64,000 bases of DNA from Diphasiastrum complanatum (Eukaryota; Streptophyta; Lycopodiopsida; Lycopodiales; Lycopodiaceae), in NCBI GenBank assembly GCA_029204225.1, contig CM055104.1:46246986-46310985 (forward strand). Direction: 5' to 3'. Below, in pieces: positions 10,196 through 21,065 of this stretch (positions are counted from its first letter, which is position 1; every line of letters starts with the position of its first letter). Position numbers and translations under genes: made by a program. The notes beneath the pieces were generated by a model. The model was not told the DNA's origin and searched no databases. It saw only the letters and a list, made by a program, of their open reading frames with translations.

Positions 10196-11215
10196 TTATC
10201 TTGTTGTGCAAGCCAATTGAAAAAATATTTGGCATTGAATACCGTATATCAACCACAGCTGACAGAAACAACCTGTTGGGAGGACTGAAGTATTCAAATA
10301 TTTGATAAAACAAGTATTGGAGTTGAACTTTACATCACAACCATTATCAAGAAACTTTCCCACACTAATTAAGTTCTTTGTAAGTTTTGGAATGAAAAGA
10401 ACATTAGAAAGTGCAAGAACTTTTGAAGAAGCAAGTTTCAATGGAATGTTGCCAATTCCTTCTATTGGACACTCATGATCACGAACTCCTTTCTTCCCTT
10501 TTTTCTGGCTGGGTCCAGATGATCCAGATGGATTAGCTTGTAACTGCTTCCTAGATGTCACTACGGTGGAGTCGTATGCTTTCGTGACACGAACAACATC
10601 ATCAAAGGTTTGAAGCACCTTACGCTTACACTCATTCTGATAATCAGTGGGTAGACCTAGAATAAACTGCCACAGTGCCAGTTTTGCATCGAATGAGGGG
10701 ACTTTATTGCATAAATCCATAAAATCTTGTAGGTACGAGTCCAAACTCTGAGCACCCATTTTGCAATTCACAAATCTTTGGTGAAAATCTGAGTCGTCCA
10801 CAACCACAAACGACTTTCTGAACACCTCCATAAACTCGTCCCATGTGGTAGGTTTAGGTTGCAAGTCACACCACCATGATGAAGCTTTACCACGGAAGAA
10901 CAGAATAACACTCTCTATCTTTTTCTCCTCAGGAATTCCATGTAGATTAAAATAACCGGTCCACTTGGTTAACCAGTCATCCACAATTTCAGGTTTCTTT
11001 TCTTTTTTCTCCCCCAAAAAAGGTTCAGGCTGAAAGCCCAAATTCGGAGCAGCTAAAGCTCTCACTTGATTTAATAGCACTTCCATTTGTTGATCACACA
11101 AAGTGTTTCTGTTGTTTATCTCATTAAGTGCTTGGCTTAATGACTGACAAATTTGCAGATAGGTAGGCATTGGCACCTGACCATCAAGAGCTGCATTTGC
11201 ATTATCGTCTGCCAT
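10196..11215 (-). CDS. Chimeric ORF: retrotransposon gag fused in frame to a copia protease fragment
   Basis: An ATG at 11215 opens 339 codons with no interruption. Residues 1-245 are a retrotransposon gag (Retrotrans_gag-like): KWTGYFNLHGIPEEKKI, FFRGKASSWWCDLQP, TWDEFMEVFRKSFV and a capsid-like ILGLPTDYQNECKR, ending in a Gly/Ser/Lys-rich linker. From about residue 246 it switches to copia protease sequence (DHECPIEGIGNIPLKLASSK, FIPKLTKNLISVGK) nearly identical to 2620-2790 on the plus strand, then to about 30 residues of unrelated tail. The gag zinc knuckle is lost at the junction; the second gag copy at 12.7-13.2 kb still has one. Whether the fusion is expressed is unknown. It could simply be an illegitimate junction that happened to stay in frame. 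Confidence 0.75.
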   Translation of the reverse strand: MADDNANAALDGQVPMPTYLQICQSLSQALNEINNRNTLCDQQMEVLLNQVRALAAPNLGFQPEPFLGEKKEKKPEIVDDWLTKWTGYFNLHGIPEEKKIESVILFFRGKASSWWCDLQPKPTTWDEFMEVFRKSFVVVDDSDFHQRFVNCKMGAQSLDSYLQDFMDLCNKVPSFDAKLALWQFILGLPTDYQNECKRKVLQTFDDVVRVTKAYDSTVVTSRKQLQANPSGSSGPSQKKGKKGVRDHECPIEGIGNIPLKLASSKVLALSNVLFIPKLTKNLISVGKFLDNGCDVKFNSNTCFIKYLNTSVLPTGCFCQLWLIYGIQCQIFFQLACTTR

Positions 11216-12723
11216 ATTGATTTCCTGACATGCAAAATTTGCTTAAATTAGTCGAGATCCAATCATCAACTAATAAGTGAAACGTTCAAAACCTTCATAA
11301 TTGATTGATATTATTCAACAAGGTCTTTCACCCAATTTGTGCAAAGTTTTGAAAAATCAATATCAGATCGAATTAAACAACAATAACTATTATGACCAAC
11401 ACTAAAATTTATGAAAAAACTGGGATTTTCAGAATCTGTTCGAAATGGACCAACTATGAAAATCGATTAAAATATTGATTTGCCAAAACACAAGCATTGT
11501 CACAAATCGAAATCATTGCAAAAGATCCTGCATGCAACTAACTCGACATGCACAAACTTTTTCAAAAACAAATTTTTTTCGTAAATGGCCAAGTTGCTAG
11601 GAAATCTGCTTTTTGATCTAGAATTGTTAAAAATAGCTACATGCAAAAATTCTACTGATCAAAATCACTGGTTACGCATGCAACATGCATTTAAGCATGC
11701 CTACAGGTCTATACATACATTTCCATCAATAGAAAAGCACTATACTGATTTACAAGCATGCATGCATCAGAACAATTCCGAAATTTTTCAAATTTTTAGT
11801 TCAAAAATTGCCAAACTTCAGACGACCATAACTTTCTCTACAGGAGACCAAATTGGTCACTGTAAAGACAATACAGAGGGAGAGTGGGTCTACAAGGCAC
11901 TTCCCACATCACCCTGCCACCTAGGCTTCACAGGTGCGAGAAATAAATGCACAAAAATTAGATAGGAGGGCGCACTTTTGGAGAGAGAAATCATCAAAAA
12001 TCACATCCCAGTCCAATAAGCCTTGGATCAGAGGTTACAAGCACTCTACTAAGGTTCATTGGAGAGGCATAGAAGCTCCAAATAGGTCCAACAAGCAATC
12101 ATAAGCTTAGATCATGCAAAAAATGCATTTATGGCCTCCTTCAACAAGCAAAACTTTAATATGATGGTGTCTAATGTACATCTATCTAAATTGGATGTAT
12201 GATGGCTCAAATCAAAGGAAATCCAACATATCTTGAAGCTTGTAACAAGACCAATAGGTTCAGACCCCCAATTGAGAGGTATTCATACTCAAAAATCATC
12301 AAAAATACACTATCTTTGGGTGTTTTGAGCCCTCTAATGGTGTCTAATCTCTACTAAACCTCATGAAAACTTAAGGACAACTTCATTACATCTTTGAAAA
12401 CGTTCATACCAAGTCTTGGATGAGAATTTTGAGATCTACCCCAAAATTAGTCCAAAAATCATCAAAAAACCTTGTTTTTCGACCAATTTTGACCAAAATT
12501 TGTGGGGAAAATCCACAAATTCGTGCAATTAGATCCAAATCCCTATAAATCCATTGCATGCAAGCACTAAGAGTTCTGATTCTAGTCAAACATGGTTTAT
12601 ATAGCCCATTTATGGCCCAAAAACCCCAATTTTTGGTCCAAAATCACTATCTAATCAACCTTTTGACTATTCAAACATCATGCAATCATTAAACTCTGTA
12701 ATTAATGACTGTAAAACAGTAAG
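11216..12723. other. No gene recognised; probable leader/LTR sequence of the minus-strand gag element
   Basis: AT-rich, with short frames only. On the minus strand it lies directly upstream of the gag start at 11215, where a leader and 5' LTR would be expected. I found no Met-type primer site and no duplicate that would define LTR ends. Confidence 0.35.
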
Positions 12724-13160
12724 CAAGCTGCGGGTTTCTTTCGCTCTGGGCAAAACTTCATAACATGTCCAGGCTTCTTACAAAAAAAACACACATTTGC
12801 CTTCCTAGCCTTCTTTCGGGACATTTGCTTCTTTTGCTTAAAGTCCGATGCCATTTGATTCAATTCTTCAAAACATTTGACTTGCTTTCTGTCACAAACT
12901 CATTTTGTTCCCTTTCTTATGGCTCGATCCAGATGGATTAGCTTGAAACTGCTTCTTGGATGCCACCACCGTGGAATCATAAGCTTTCGCAACTTGTATG
13001 ACATCCTCGAAAGTCTAAGGCACGTTTTGCTTACATTTATTCTGATAATCAACTAGCAGGCCTAGGATAAACTACCAGAGTGCCAGTTTCGCATCGAATG
13101 ATAGAACTTTGTTCCAAAAATTCATAAGTTCTTGTAGGTAAGAGTCTAAGCTCCTCAAGC
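12724..13160 (-). pseudogene. Second copy of the gag, with CCHC zinc knuckle (broken)
   Basis: On the minus strand this resembles the gag at 10.2-11.2 kb: SLDSYLQEFMN, SFDAKLALW, FEDVIQVAKAYDSTVV, SKKQFQANPSGSS. Two stops replace residues in the LALW-FILGL and FEDV regions. It continues further than the first copy, into MASDFKQKKQMSRKKARKAN and then the knuckle CFFCKKPGHVMKFC, a C-x2-C-x4-H-x4-C nucleic-acid-binding motif. The capsid N-terminal half is missing: at 13160 it abuts a copia protease on the opposite strand. Confidence 0.75.
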
Positions 13161-13810
13161 TTCAAAGAAGAGAACCCATGGTGGATCGATAGTGGGAATA
13201 GCTCCCACATGACCAATCAAAAGGAAATTTTCTCTTAACTTTCCTCCTATAATGCATCTAAGAAGTACATTTATATAGCAAATGATCATGAATTCAAGAT
13301 AGAAGGGGTAGGAAGTGTTCTTGTGATTCTTGGATCCTCCAAGCTCTTGAAATTTGATTATGTGTTGTATGTGCCTAACATCACTAAAAGCTTGTTAAGT
13401 GTTGGAAAAATGTTAGGTAGTGAATTTGAAGTTGAGTTTGATATAAATGCTTGCTTTATCAAGAGGGATAGAGAGATGATTGCAAGAGAAACAAGATTTG
13501 GGAGGTTATTCAAGTTGGATGCTTATGTTGAATCTAATCTTTGTTTGATGGCCGAGGAGGAGCTTTCTCAAGTCGAGCTTTGGAACAAAAGGTTGGGCCA
13601 TCCCAACTTCAAAGCTATGGAGACAATGTGAAAATAAGAAAGTCATCCGAATGTGTTGCTGATGTTTTGACTAAACCATTGCTAAAGGACTCATTTATAA
13701 AGTTGAGATATTCATTTGGTGTTGTAGATATATGTACACTAGATAATATAACTTGTAGACTTGGTTGTCCCATAGAACTTATCATTGGTAGGAAAAAAAA
13801 TGATTTTATA
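13161..13810 (+). pseudogene. Copia fragment: protease to GAG-pre-integrase joined to the RNase H C terminus
   Basis: The plus strand reads WWIDSGNSSHMT (protease active site), a stop at about 13240, then FDYVLYVPNITKSLLSVGK and ELWNKRLGHPNFKAMETM (GAG-pre-integrase). At about 13630 it jumps to SSECVADVLTKPLLKDSFIK, the very end of copia RNase H. Integrase, RT and most of RNase H are absent, consistent with one large internal deletion. It belongs to a different copia family from the 2.4-kb fragment. Confidence 0.75.
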
Positions 13811-14003
13811 CAAGAATTGACTATTCAGTTGGGATTTTAGCCGACATGAAAGTTAATATGATAGCAACTCTTATTCTACTCAGCTATTGCAAGTGCGTAA
13901 CATCTTTTTGCCATGTTATCCTGGAGCCAATGACCAAAAGTTAAAGCCACAAATAAGGCTACATGTGGAATACTCACAAAAGTTTGTGAAAAACATTGCA
14001 CAT

Positions 14004-14290
14004 ATTGGGATAACAAATTACATGCTGCATTATGGTCACATAGAACTCCCTACAAGGTTACTACTCATCATACTCCTTTTGATTTAGTATATGGATTAAA
14101 GTTGTGGTAGCATTAGAATACCAAGTGCCTAGTTTGAGAATAGCTATAGAAAAAAGATTTGGAGAAGTGGATTCAATTCAAGAAATTTTTAATACACTCA
14201 ACCAATTAGATGAATGGAGAATTAGAGCACTTTTTCTCCAAGAAGCAAATCAAAATAGACGAAAAGCAAGACAAGTTTGACATTTTAGAA
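14004..14290 (+). pseudogene. Ty3/gypsy integrase C-terminal fragment
   Basis: Reads KLHAALWSHRTPYKVTT, THHTPFDLVYGLK and, after a one-base shift, EYQVPSLRIAIEKRFGE and LNQLDEWRIRALFLQE. This is the gypsy integrase segment that follows the catalytic Glu (ALWAYRT..K..TG.TPF.LVYG....P.E...PSLR). No LTR or other gypsy domain lies next to it. Confidence 0.75.
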
Positions 14291-15621
14291 AAAGGGTTCT
14301 CAACGAAAACCTTATGTGTTATTATATAGTGTTGGCGAATCTAGCTAGTGTATTCTCCCGAACTTGACAATCCTTATAGGATGTAAGAGCTTACCAAACA
14401 AAGAAAAAACATTGAAAATTCTAAAGGATCTTGTCAAGTTTCGATTATTACTCAGATCATTCTTCGATTGGTAGAATATATGGGTAGGTGTCTTAGGCAG
14501 CCATGAAGAGACTAAACAGTTAGGTGTCTGTGGTAGCGGTGCGTCCTTTGAATCAAATATTCTACGTTAGTCGATGGAGCGATTATCAATAAAGAAAGAG
14601 AAACAAATTAGAGAGCATTCGACAATGCTAATGCAAGTAAAGAAAACAGAGAATCTGTGTATTAGCTATCATGATAACAACAATCAAATCACAAAGAGGA
14701 TTAATCACGTGCCCGAAAATGGTTCACAGTCTAAGCGCTGTGATCCTACTATGCTTGTTATAACATATTAAAATGACATCTCTATCTTCTTGAATTACTC
14801 TCACTCTCTTTTGAGATCTCTGACTCTAAGGAATCATATAATCTGATACAATGGAGTTCATACTTGAATACTAGTTCACGCATCATTAAAACTTTGATGA
14901 TCATAATTAAATATATACAAAGTTATAGAGGTCGTAGCTAACTGGTGTGTTAGGCACAATGTAGAGTTTACAAGATAACGTAAACAAATTAGTGTAAATT
15001 GTCCAGTCTACAAACGTGAAATCGGGCAGTTTCTGTATAGTAGCATGTTCAAACGGTGACATAGTCTACTTTGGATTCGGCAATGAGATGGCTCCATTTT
15101 TTAGTGGTACCATTCGACATTCGATAATTTGGTGGTGTCGAAAGTAACGATAGTGTTGACAGTGTCGAAAGTATCAAAAGTGAAGACAATGCTGATAGTG
15201 TCGATAGTTCTATGTAGATGAATATGCTTCGAATATCCATGTATTTTTGTAAACTACTCAAATGTGCATGTAAAACTACATATTGTCTTGAATAATAGTT
15301 CATTTTTGCATATTGTTGTAGAGAGTGGATATTTACATTGTATAGGAGTACTCAACAGATGATTTTAGGTGAGTAGGAGTAAGACGTTTAGGTAAACTAA
15401 GGATGCAATAGCTAGGACCATTTCAGGTATTTGATGCTTACCTTAATGAACATTTGGAATAGAAACATTTTTATTACAATTACCCACCAAAATCACAAGT
15501 ACTTTCCAAAATGAATCACATATATGATATATGTTTGTGGGGATGCTTCACATTTAAGTGGGGCATGTATTGCATTTGTTAAGGTAAAATTTTCAAAATA
15601 GACTTATTAGATGATTAAATA

Positions 15622-15622
<1 letters not shown>

Positions 15623-15654
<32 letters not shown>
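15623..15654. repeat. (CA)16 microsatellite
   Basis: Sixteen uninterrupted CA units. Confidence 0.95.
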
Positions 15655-15656
<2 letters not shown>

Positions 15657-15924
15657 TGATGTATTCTTATTTATATCCAACAGCCTACAACATGATTGAT
15701 GGATGGTGACGAGAGGTGCGGGAGTGGGCTTTCATTTCCCATCTCTCTACTCCCTTCCTTGGCCCTCCAAACACCGACATAGAACGACAAATGGCGTTAC
15801 ACACACACAAGTGTCTTGCAAAGTGGATACATTGATTTGACTTGATATCTCATGAAATTACTATGCTTATGGCCAAAAACACCAAAGGAAAAGCCATGTT
15901 CAAAGTATGTTAGGGAAGCATCGA

Positions 15925-16101
15925 GGATGCTTGGTGGTATGCATCTTCCGAAAGACATATTCTTGGTTGCAACACGTCTTTTTATCTCGACCCTTGCTAC
16001 GAGTAGAATGCATTCATGCTTGGCAGAAATTGTAGTAGTGAAGGTCCAACGATGCTTGGTGGTATGAATCTTCCGAAAGACTTATTCTTGGTACTTGCAA
16101 C
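15925..16101 (+). repeat. Direct repeat, about 50 bp, spaced 126 bp
   Basis: GATGCTTGGTGGTATG followed by MATCTTCCGAAAGAC occurs at 15925 and again at 16051 with few differences. Both copies can be translated as RMLGGMHLPKD-like peptides, but no host protein was recognised. Confidence 0.75.
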
Positions 16102-16785
16102 TCTTGAAAAAGTAGAATGCATTTATGACAGTGTCACAAGAAAGAGGACAAAAAAAGTGGTGCACAATAAAGAGTCAAGACCTGGCAAATGCTCATTCGT
16201 GTATCGTACCCAAAGGTACAGTACCTGCACCTCCATATTCAACGCCTATTGCCTACGGAGAAACTATTGCACAAACGAGTGAATTCAAGACGTAATAATT
16301 AGAGTTTTCAAATTCTACGCAATGGGATAGGAAAATTCCTAGAGCATTCTGTAGTTTGAAATGCGCGGTGACGATAGCATATTCCATAAACATAAGCAAA
16401 ATTTGGAATTTTATTCTTTCAAAATTCTTTGAAGTTTAGGCAAAACCTTTCAATAAATTTCTTAAAATTCAAACAACGTTTTAAGAAAAAATAATTTTTT
16501 AAAAGCAATTCATATTTAAATTAGTTATTGTGAAACTCGAGGCATGAGTATATTGATTTGGAATCGGATTATGAATAATTCCCATTTTTTTTGGCCTTGG
16601 AATATCAATAATAATTTAATTTTTTAATTTTTCAATTTTTAAAATCAAAATGCTTCCTAGAGAGTAATACAAAACAGCAAAAATAAATTAAAGAGAGAGA
16701 AAAGAATTTAATTAATTTAAAAACATTTTTTTATTTCTGTTGGTGTATTATTTGCGAAAAGTAGGGATGGGCAGAAAGGTATCTG

Positions 16786-16945
16786 CACGTGCTATTGAAC
16801 GGCCAAATAACTCTGCACTCGACACGTGGCAGATAAGGCGGCCAGTCAAAGGGTGTGTTTGACTAGACCGTGATCTTGACACCTGGCATGGAAGCTTCCA
16901 CGCTGGGTCGGTGCAGCCGTCACAGTCAAAACTGCGGGTTTGACC
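16786..16945 (+). promoter_or_regulatory. Proximal promoter of the VQ gene: W-box and G-box cluster
   Basis: W-box cores (TTGAC, either strand) lie at 16844-16849 (AGTCAA), 16859-16864 (TTGACT), 16876-16881 (TTGACA), 16924-16929 (AGTCAA) and 16940-16945 (TTGACC). That is five within about 100 bp. Two G-boxes CACGTG are at 16786-16791 and 16823-16828. W-boxes are the binding sites of WRKY factors and G-boxes those of bZIP/bHLH factors. A (GA) run follows at about 16947-16966, typical of plant 5' UTRs. The transcription start itself was not identified. Confidence 0.6.
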
Positions 16946-17199
16946 GGGAGAGAGAGAGAGAGAGAGCGCCAGCCCAGATCTTTGCGTTGTGCTTTATTCT
17001 GCCTTGGCTTGTCTCTTCTCTGCTCTGGGGATCTCGATTCTCGATCCATCAGCTCCCTTTCTGTGCCTCTGCCTTGATTCTTGTGTCACATACATTCAAT
17101 TTCTGCTGGCCAAAATATCAAAACCCATCTCTCATCCTCACTCTGCACTCAACATTTTGTAACAAATATCACATTTCTGTCGGAATTGAGTGGACACAA

Positions 17200-17500
17200 C
17201 CAAAATCTGTTGGGAAAGAGATAAGAATGTGTGAAATAGGATCCGTTTTTGCTCCCAAAAGTTAGAGCATGTGAAAACAATCTGTTAAGAAAAGGGTAAG
17301 AATTTGTGAAAGAGGATCTGTTTCTGTGCCCAAAAGTTAGAGCATGTGAAAATATTCTGTTAAAGAAAAGGTAAGGATTTGTTTCTGTTCCCAAAAGTTA
17401 GAGCATCTTAAAATAATCTGTTAAGAGAAAGGTAAGAATTTGTTGGAGGATCTGTTTCTGTTTCTAAAAGTTAGAGCACGTGAAAACAATCTGGCGGAAA
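17200..17500 (+). repeat. Tandem repeats of about 70 bp in the VQ leader
   Basis: About four and a half diverged units share the word CAAAAGTTAGAGCATGTGAA (starting near 17256, 17330 and 17393, with a variant near 17465), followed by ATCTGTTAAGA and AGGTAAGRATTTG. Each unit carries a good 5' splice-donor look-alike (GGTAAG). The array lies in the presumed 5' UTR or leader intron of the VQ gene. Confidence 0.75.
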
Positions 17501-17734
17501 AGTGAGGATCTGTGAATTTATCGGTGGAATACAGAAGATTTCTGTTGTGAATTTGCTGAGAAGAATCATTCAATCTATTTCTCCCCATTTTTGTCAGGAG
17601 AGGCAAGGTGTTGTAGAGTTTTGGGGGAAGTGAATTCAATGGAGTTTCGTGCCTTTTAAGAGCTTAGAGAGAATTTTCTGCTGTTGTTGATAGAGAGAAA
17701 TCACAGAAAGTTCAGAGAATTAGGGGGGGTTTGC

Positions 17735-18514
17735 ATGAACTACTTTGGGGACAGGAGCACGGAATTTGAAGTCATGGCAGCAACAATGGAGAATTTGGAG
17801 CAAGAGGATTCAAGCAGATACAGGAATGAAGCACTGTCAGTGAGTAGATCAAGCAAGATAGCTAAGGTGATGAGACGTCCTAAAGCTGCACAAAGACCTC
17901 CTGCTACTGTGTTTCTGACAGAGCCAGAGGGATTCCGAAACCTGGTGCAGAAGTTGACTGGAGCTACGATGGAGCAGCCGATGATTCCTGTGTCTGCAAC
18001 CGCTAGTAGACCTACCAATGTGCGTCTGCAGAGGATCGCACCAGTTCCTTTACGGCCCATCTCATCCCATGTGCAAATTCTGCCTTTGTCTCCAAGGTTC
18101 CCACATCCTCCATCTGCCATAACCTCAGAAGCCCGTGCAGGTGCTTCTGCTCTTTCACAGAAGCTGTCTCCCAATCCTGTCTTTTCGCCTTTAACATTCT
18201 CTCCCTTCCCAGCTTTAACTCCAAACGACAGTGTCTGGGCAACAGGCTTTGAGTCACCAGCGAGTGCCAACATGAGGCAGCTTGCTCAGCTGATGGTAGG
18301 CAATGACAGTGGGGGCTACAAGTGGGATAACATGGGAGGAACGAGCTCATCGTCCCAGTTTATCCTTTCACCGACGGTTCAGAATTCATTTGGGCATGCA
18401 AATCAGATGGGTATCGATTCAGGATCTTCTCTGGTAAATGCAGGAATGGACATGACCAACTACTTTTCATCAGATTTTGCACTTGACTTTGGGCTTCCTG
18501 GAACCGACTTTTAA
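17735..18514 (+). CDS. VQ-motif protein
   Basis: From the ATG at 17735 (MNYFGDRSTEF) to TAA at 18514 this is a single-exon frame of 259 codons. A second in-frame ATG at 17774 (MAATMEN) could also be the start. Residues 67-76 are FRNLVQKLTG, an exact match to the VQ core FxxxVQxLTG. It is preceded by a basic KVMRRPKAAQRPPATVFLTE segment, the usual arrangement for the family. The rest is Ser/Pro-rich and likely disordered, ending in an acidic/hydrophobic FALDFGLPGTDF. VQ proteins are small nuclear cofactors that bind WRKY transcription factors through this motif and tune stress and development responses. Five W-box cores lie upstream. The gene sits alone between transposon-rich tracts. Family call is firm; the partner and process are inference. 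Confidence 0.92.
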   Translation: MNYFGDRSTEFEVMAATMENLEQEDSSRYRNEALSVSRSSKIAKVMRRPKAAQRPPATVFLTEPEGFRNLVQKLTGATMEQPMIPVSATASRPTNVRLQRIAPVPLRPISSHVQILPLSPRFPHPPSAITSEARAGASALSQKLSPNPVFSPLTFSPFPALTPNDSVWATGFESPASANMRQLAQLMVGNDSGGYKWDNMGGTSSSSQFILSPTVQNSFGHANQMGIDSGSSLVNAGMDMTNYFSSDFALDFGLPGTDF

Positions 18515-19265
18515 TCAGGCTTGAGATGAATACCGTGTTACTTTATATTGCAACCATTTGGCTGGTTACAAAATACAATCTAACTATACACTTGAACCTG
18601 GCTTGGAAGATTGGGAAGCCATGACTAAAAGTAATCACAGATTTCACCCAATTCATGATCAATAGGAACTAAGTCATCAAGGATGACTATCTCTTTCTGC
18701 TTTGTACAATTTTGAACAGGCATTCTGACTTGTCAACCTACAATATATACTACTAGGGCGTGATGCTGTTTCCGTCCCTTCATGGGATCTAAAATCTCTC
18801 TGCTCATGACGGACGGGTAAATTATAAGGGCTCAACTTTTGAGACATCCCACAAAATTATAAGATGCAGAATTTTCAGGATGCATCCTTCTTTTATAAAT
18901 CTTTTTTTGCCATTGCTGATCATTATACTTGTACTCTGACTTCAATGTGCATGTTATATAGCCTGTAACTGTTAATTTTCAGGATGCATCCTTCTTTTAT
19001 AAATCTTATCTTTCCTTTGCTGATCATTATACTTGTATTCTGAGATTATATTGCCTATAACTGTCAATTTTCAGGATGCATCCTTCTTTTATAAATCTTG
19101 TCTTTCCATTGCTGATCATTATACTTGTACTCTCAGATCAATATGCATGTTATCTAGCCTATAACTGTTAGTTTTCAGGATGCATCCTTCTTTTATAAAT
19201 CTTATTTTTCTGTTGATTATACTTGTACTCTGAGATCAATGTGCATGTTATATAACTGTTAATTT
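18515..19265 (+). repeat. Tandem repeats of about 100 bp downstream of the VQ gene
   Basis: TTTTCAGGATGCATCCTTCT followed by TTTATAAATCTT recurs near 18870, 18979, 19070 and 19174, each copy trailed by TGCTGATCATTATACTTGTA or a close variant. Each copy holds an acceptor-like TTTTCAG. The array lies just 3' of the VQ stop codon, within the likely 3' UTR or a 3' intron. Confidence 0.8.
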
Positions 19266-20887
19266 TTATGATTTGTGTGCAAGTGGGAATAACAAAAGTC
19301 GTGAAATGGAAATCGGCCTGTTTTTGTGTGTGCCTAGTTACAGCTCTTCACAGTTGCAATATCTGGTAGAGGTGATTGCGATAAAAGTAAGTATGTCTTT
19401 GATACTTGCTAGTCATTTATCTCTGTGTTTTGCAACTCATCGTCTTTTTGCAAAAGTCTCTCTTCTACGTATCTACTGTGGTTATATTACTGTTTCACTG
19501 ACTGCTTCATTCTATCAACTCCCTTGCTCTGAGGGATTTTCACCTTTTCCATTGCAAGATTCTCGAGCCCAGAGCAGGATCAACAAATTTGAGCAGTGAG
19601 AATGCCTTGACCCTTATATAGCATCTGCCAACCTTGTAGTGGGTGTACACATAATTCCAGTGTAAGCACACTTTTTGTTTGGGTTGCAGTAACTTTCAAT
19701 CTACTTATTCTTGCTTCTAGCATGTTTGTCGACAGCTTCCCATATAGGATTTGTGTGTGTAAACTGTACAGTTTGCATGCTTCTATGCTTTTTTGGTCTT
19801 TCAACAACGTGTCCTTTATTTTGATTTGGTTGTAACGAATGCTGCCTATTAATGAGTTCTGCTGTAAAATCTAGTTATGAGCTGCTCGGGACAATTATGG
19901 AAAACTCTTTAAAACTTGAAGATTGTCGGCTGTCCAAGGGACACCGGCTTTTAAATTCCGAGAGCAAGAAAGCAGGGAGTTTGCTGGCATGTTGATATGG
20001 AATTGTAAAAATCTGTTTGCATTCATGTCATAGTTGCACATAGTTGCACATATGAAATACAACAAGGCTGAAACTCTTAAGGATTGATTATGTAGGACAC
20101 ATACATTGAGATGAAAAGAACATAATCTGGATCTTCACTATCATGGACTTGCTTTGCTTGATCATGCTTGCCAAACATGTATTTCATTTCAAATCCACGG
20201 TGCATTCTGCAGCAGCACAGCCTTTTTCCAAGCTTTTCTTAGACCAAAATATGGTGTAGCACCTCATCTCAAAATAAGGACGTATTTCAGCACTGCCCAT
20301 CATGTTTCACGGAATCCTCACAAATCGTGACTCTTGAAAGAAATCATTTTTCTTCAAACAGCTAATAGATTATATTGTTCAAGATAGTCGTTTCTATCAG
20401 ACTTCAAGCTCAAAAATTAAAGAACAGTTGATTAGCTGAGAAACCCAGAACAATTGTTTGATCTTGTCCCTTAGACTCCTATCCCAACATGAATTATTAT
20501 TTGTCGGAATTCTGGTATGAGCTCTTGCAGAGACAGTGAACAATCAAAAGCAAGAATAAAGAATATGATTTCCAGCTTATCAACGTGTTCTATTGCAGTT
20601 AGACAAGCTTTTCACCAGGAATTTAGAAGAGAAGGCTCAACTAAACTAGAACTTGCTTCATAGAATAAAAAACTTGGCATATTTCTCACCTTTTTCATGG
20701 TGCATAATCCTGCAAAATTTGAAGCTTACATCGAGATAAGCACTCATGTGCTTTGGAGTCTTACATTCAGAGTCAACTTACATCCATGACCTTTTGATGT
20801 TGTACTCATCTACACCATGAATTTCATCTTACATGAGACAACCAAAATCACAATCATAATCACAATCACAATCCCAGGAGTAATTTA
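19266..20887. other. 3' flank of the VQ gene, no gene seen
   Basis: Includes a 108-codon frame at 19273-19599 that shows no recognisable domain. The remainder is AT-rich with only short frames. It may include distal 3' UTR sequence of the VQ transcript. Confidence 0.4.
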
Positions 20888-21065
20888 GAATCATGCACCT
20901 AGAGAACAGATACTAGCTCTTTGATAAAACTCTCATGCCCCCAAGATTTCTATTTGTGAATCACCTTTTGCACACTAAATCATGCACCTAGAGAACAGAG
21001 ACTAGCTCTTTGATAAAACTCTCATGCCCCCAAGATTTCTATTTGTGAATCACCTTTTGCACACT
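20888..21065. repeat. Tandem duplication of an 89-bp unit
   Basis: The unit beginning AATCATGCACCTAGAGAACA occurs at 20888-20976 and 20977-21065 with essentially one base change (ACAGATACTAG versus ACAGAGACTAG). It is a very young duplication. Confidence 0.93.

Larger units (their letters stand above)
14301..16785. other. Non-coding AT-rich region with simple repeats
   Basis: No gene recognised. It holds a degenerate GTGTCGAAAGT-type repeat (about 15130-15210), a CA microsatellite (15623-15654) and a 126-bp-spaced duplication (15925-16101). The short frames at 15852-16282 match nothing I know. Confidence 0.45.

Noticed and set aside
17740-18273. Minus-strand frame of 177 codons
   Set aside because: Shadow of the VQ gene; no domain, no family composition.
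19273-19599. Possible downstream gene of 108 codons
   Set aside because: No domain, no promoter context, biased composition; left as unassigned.
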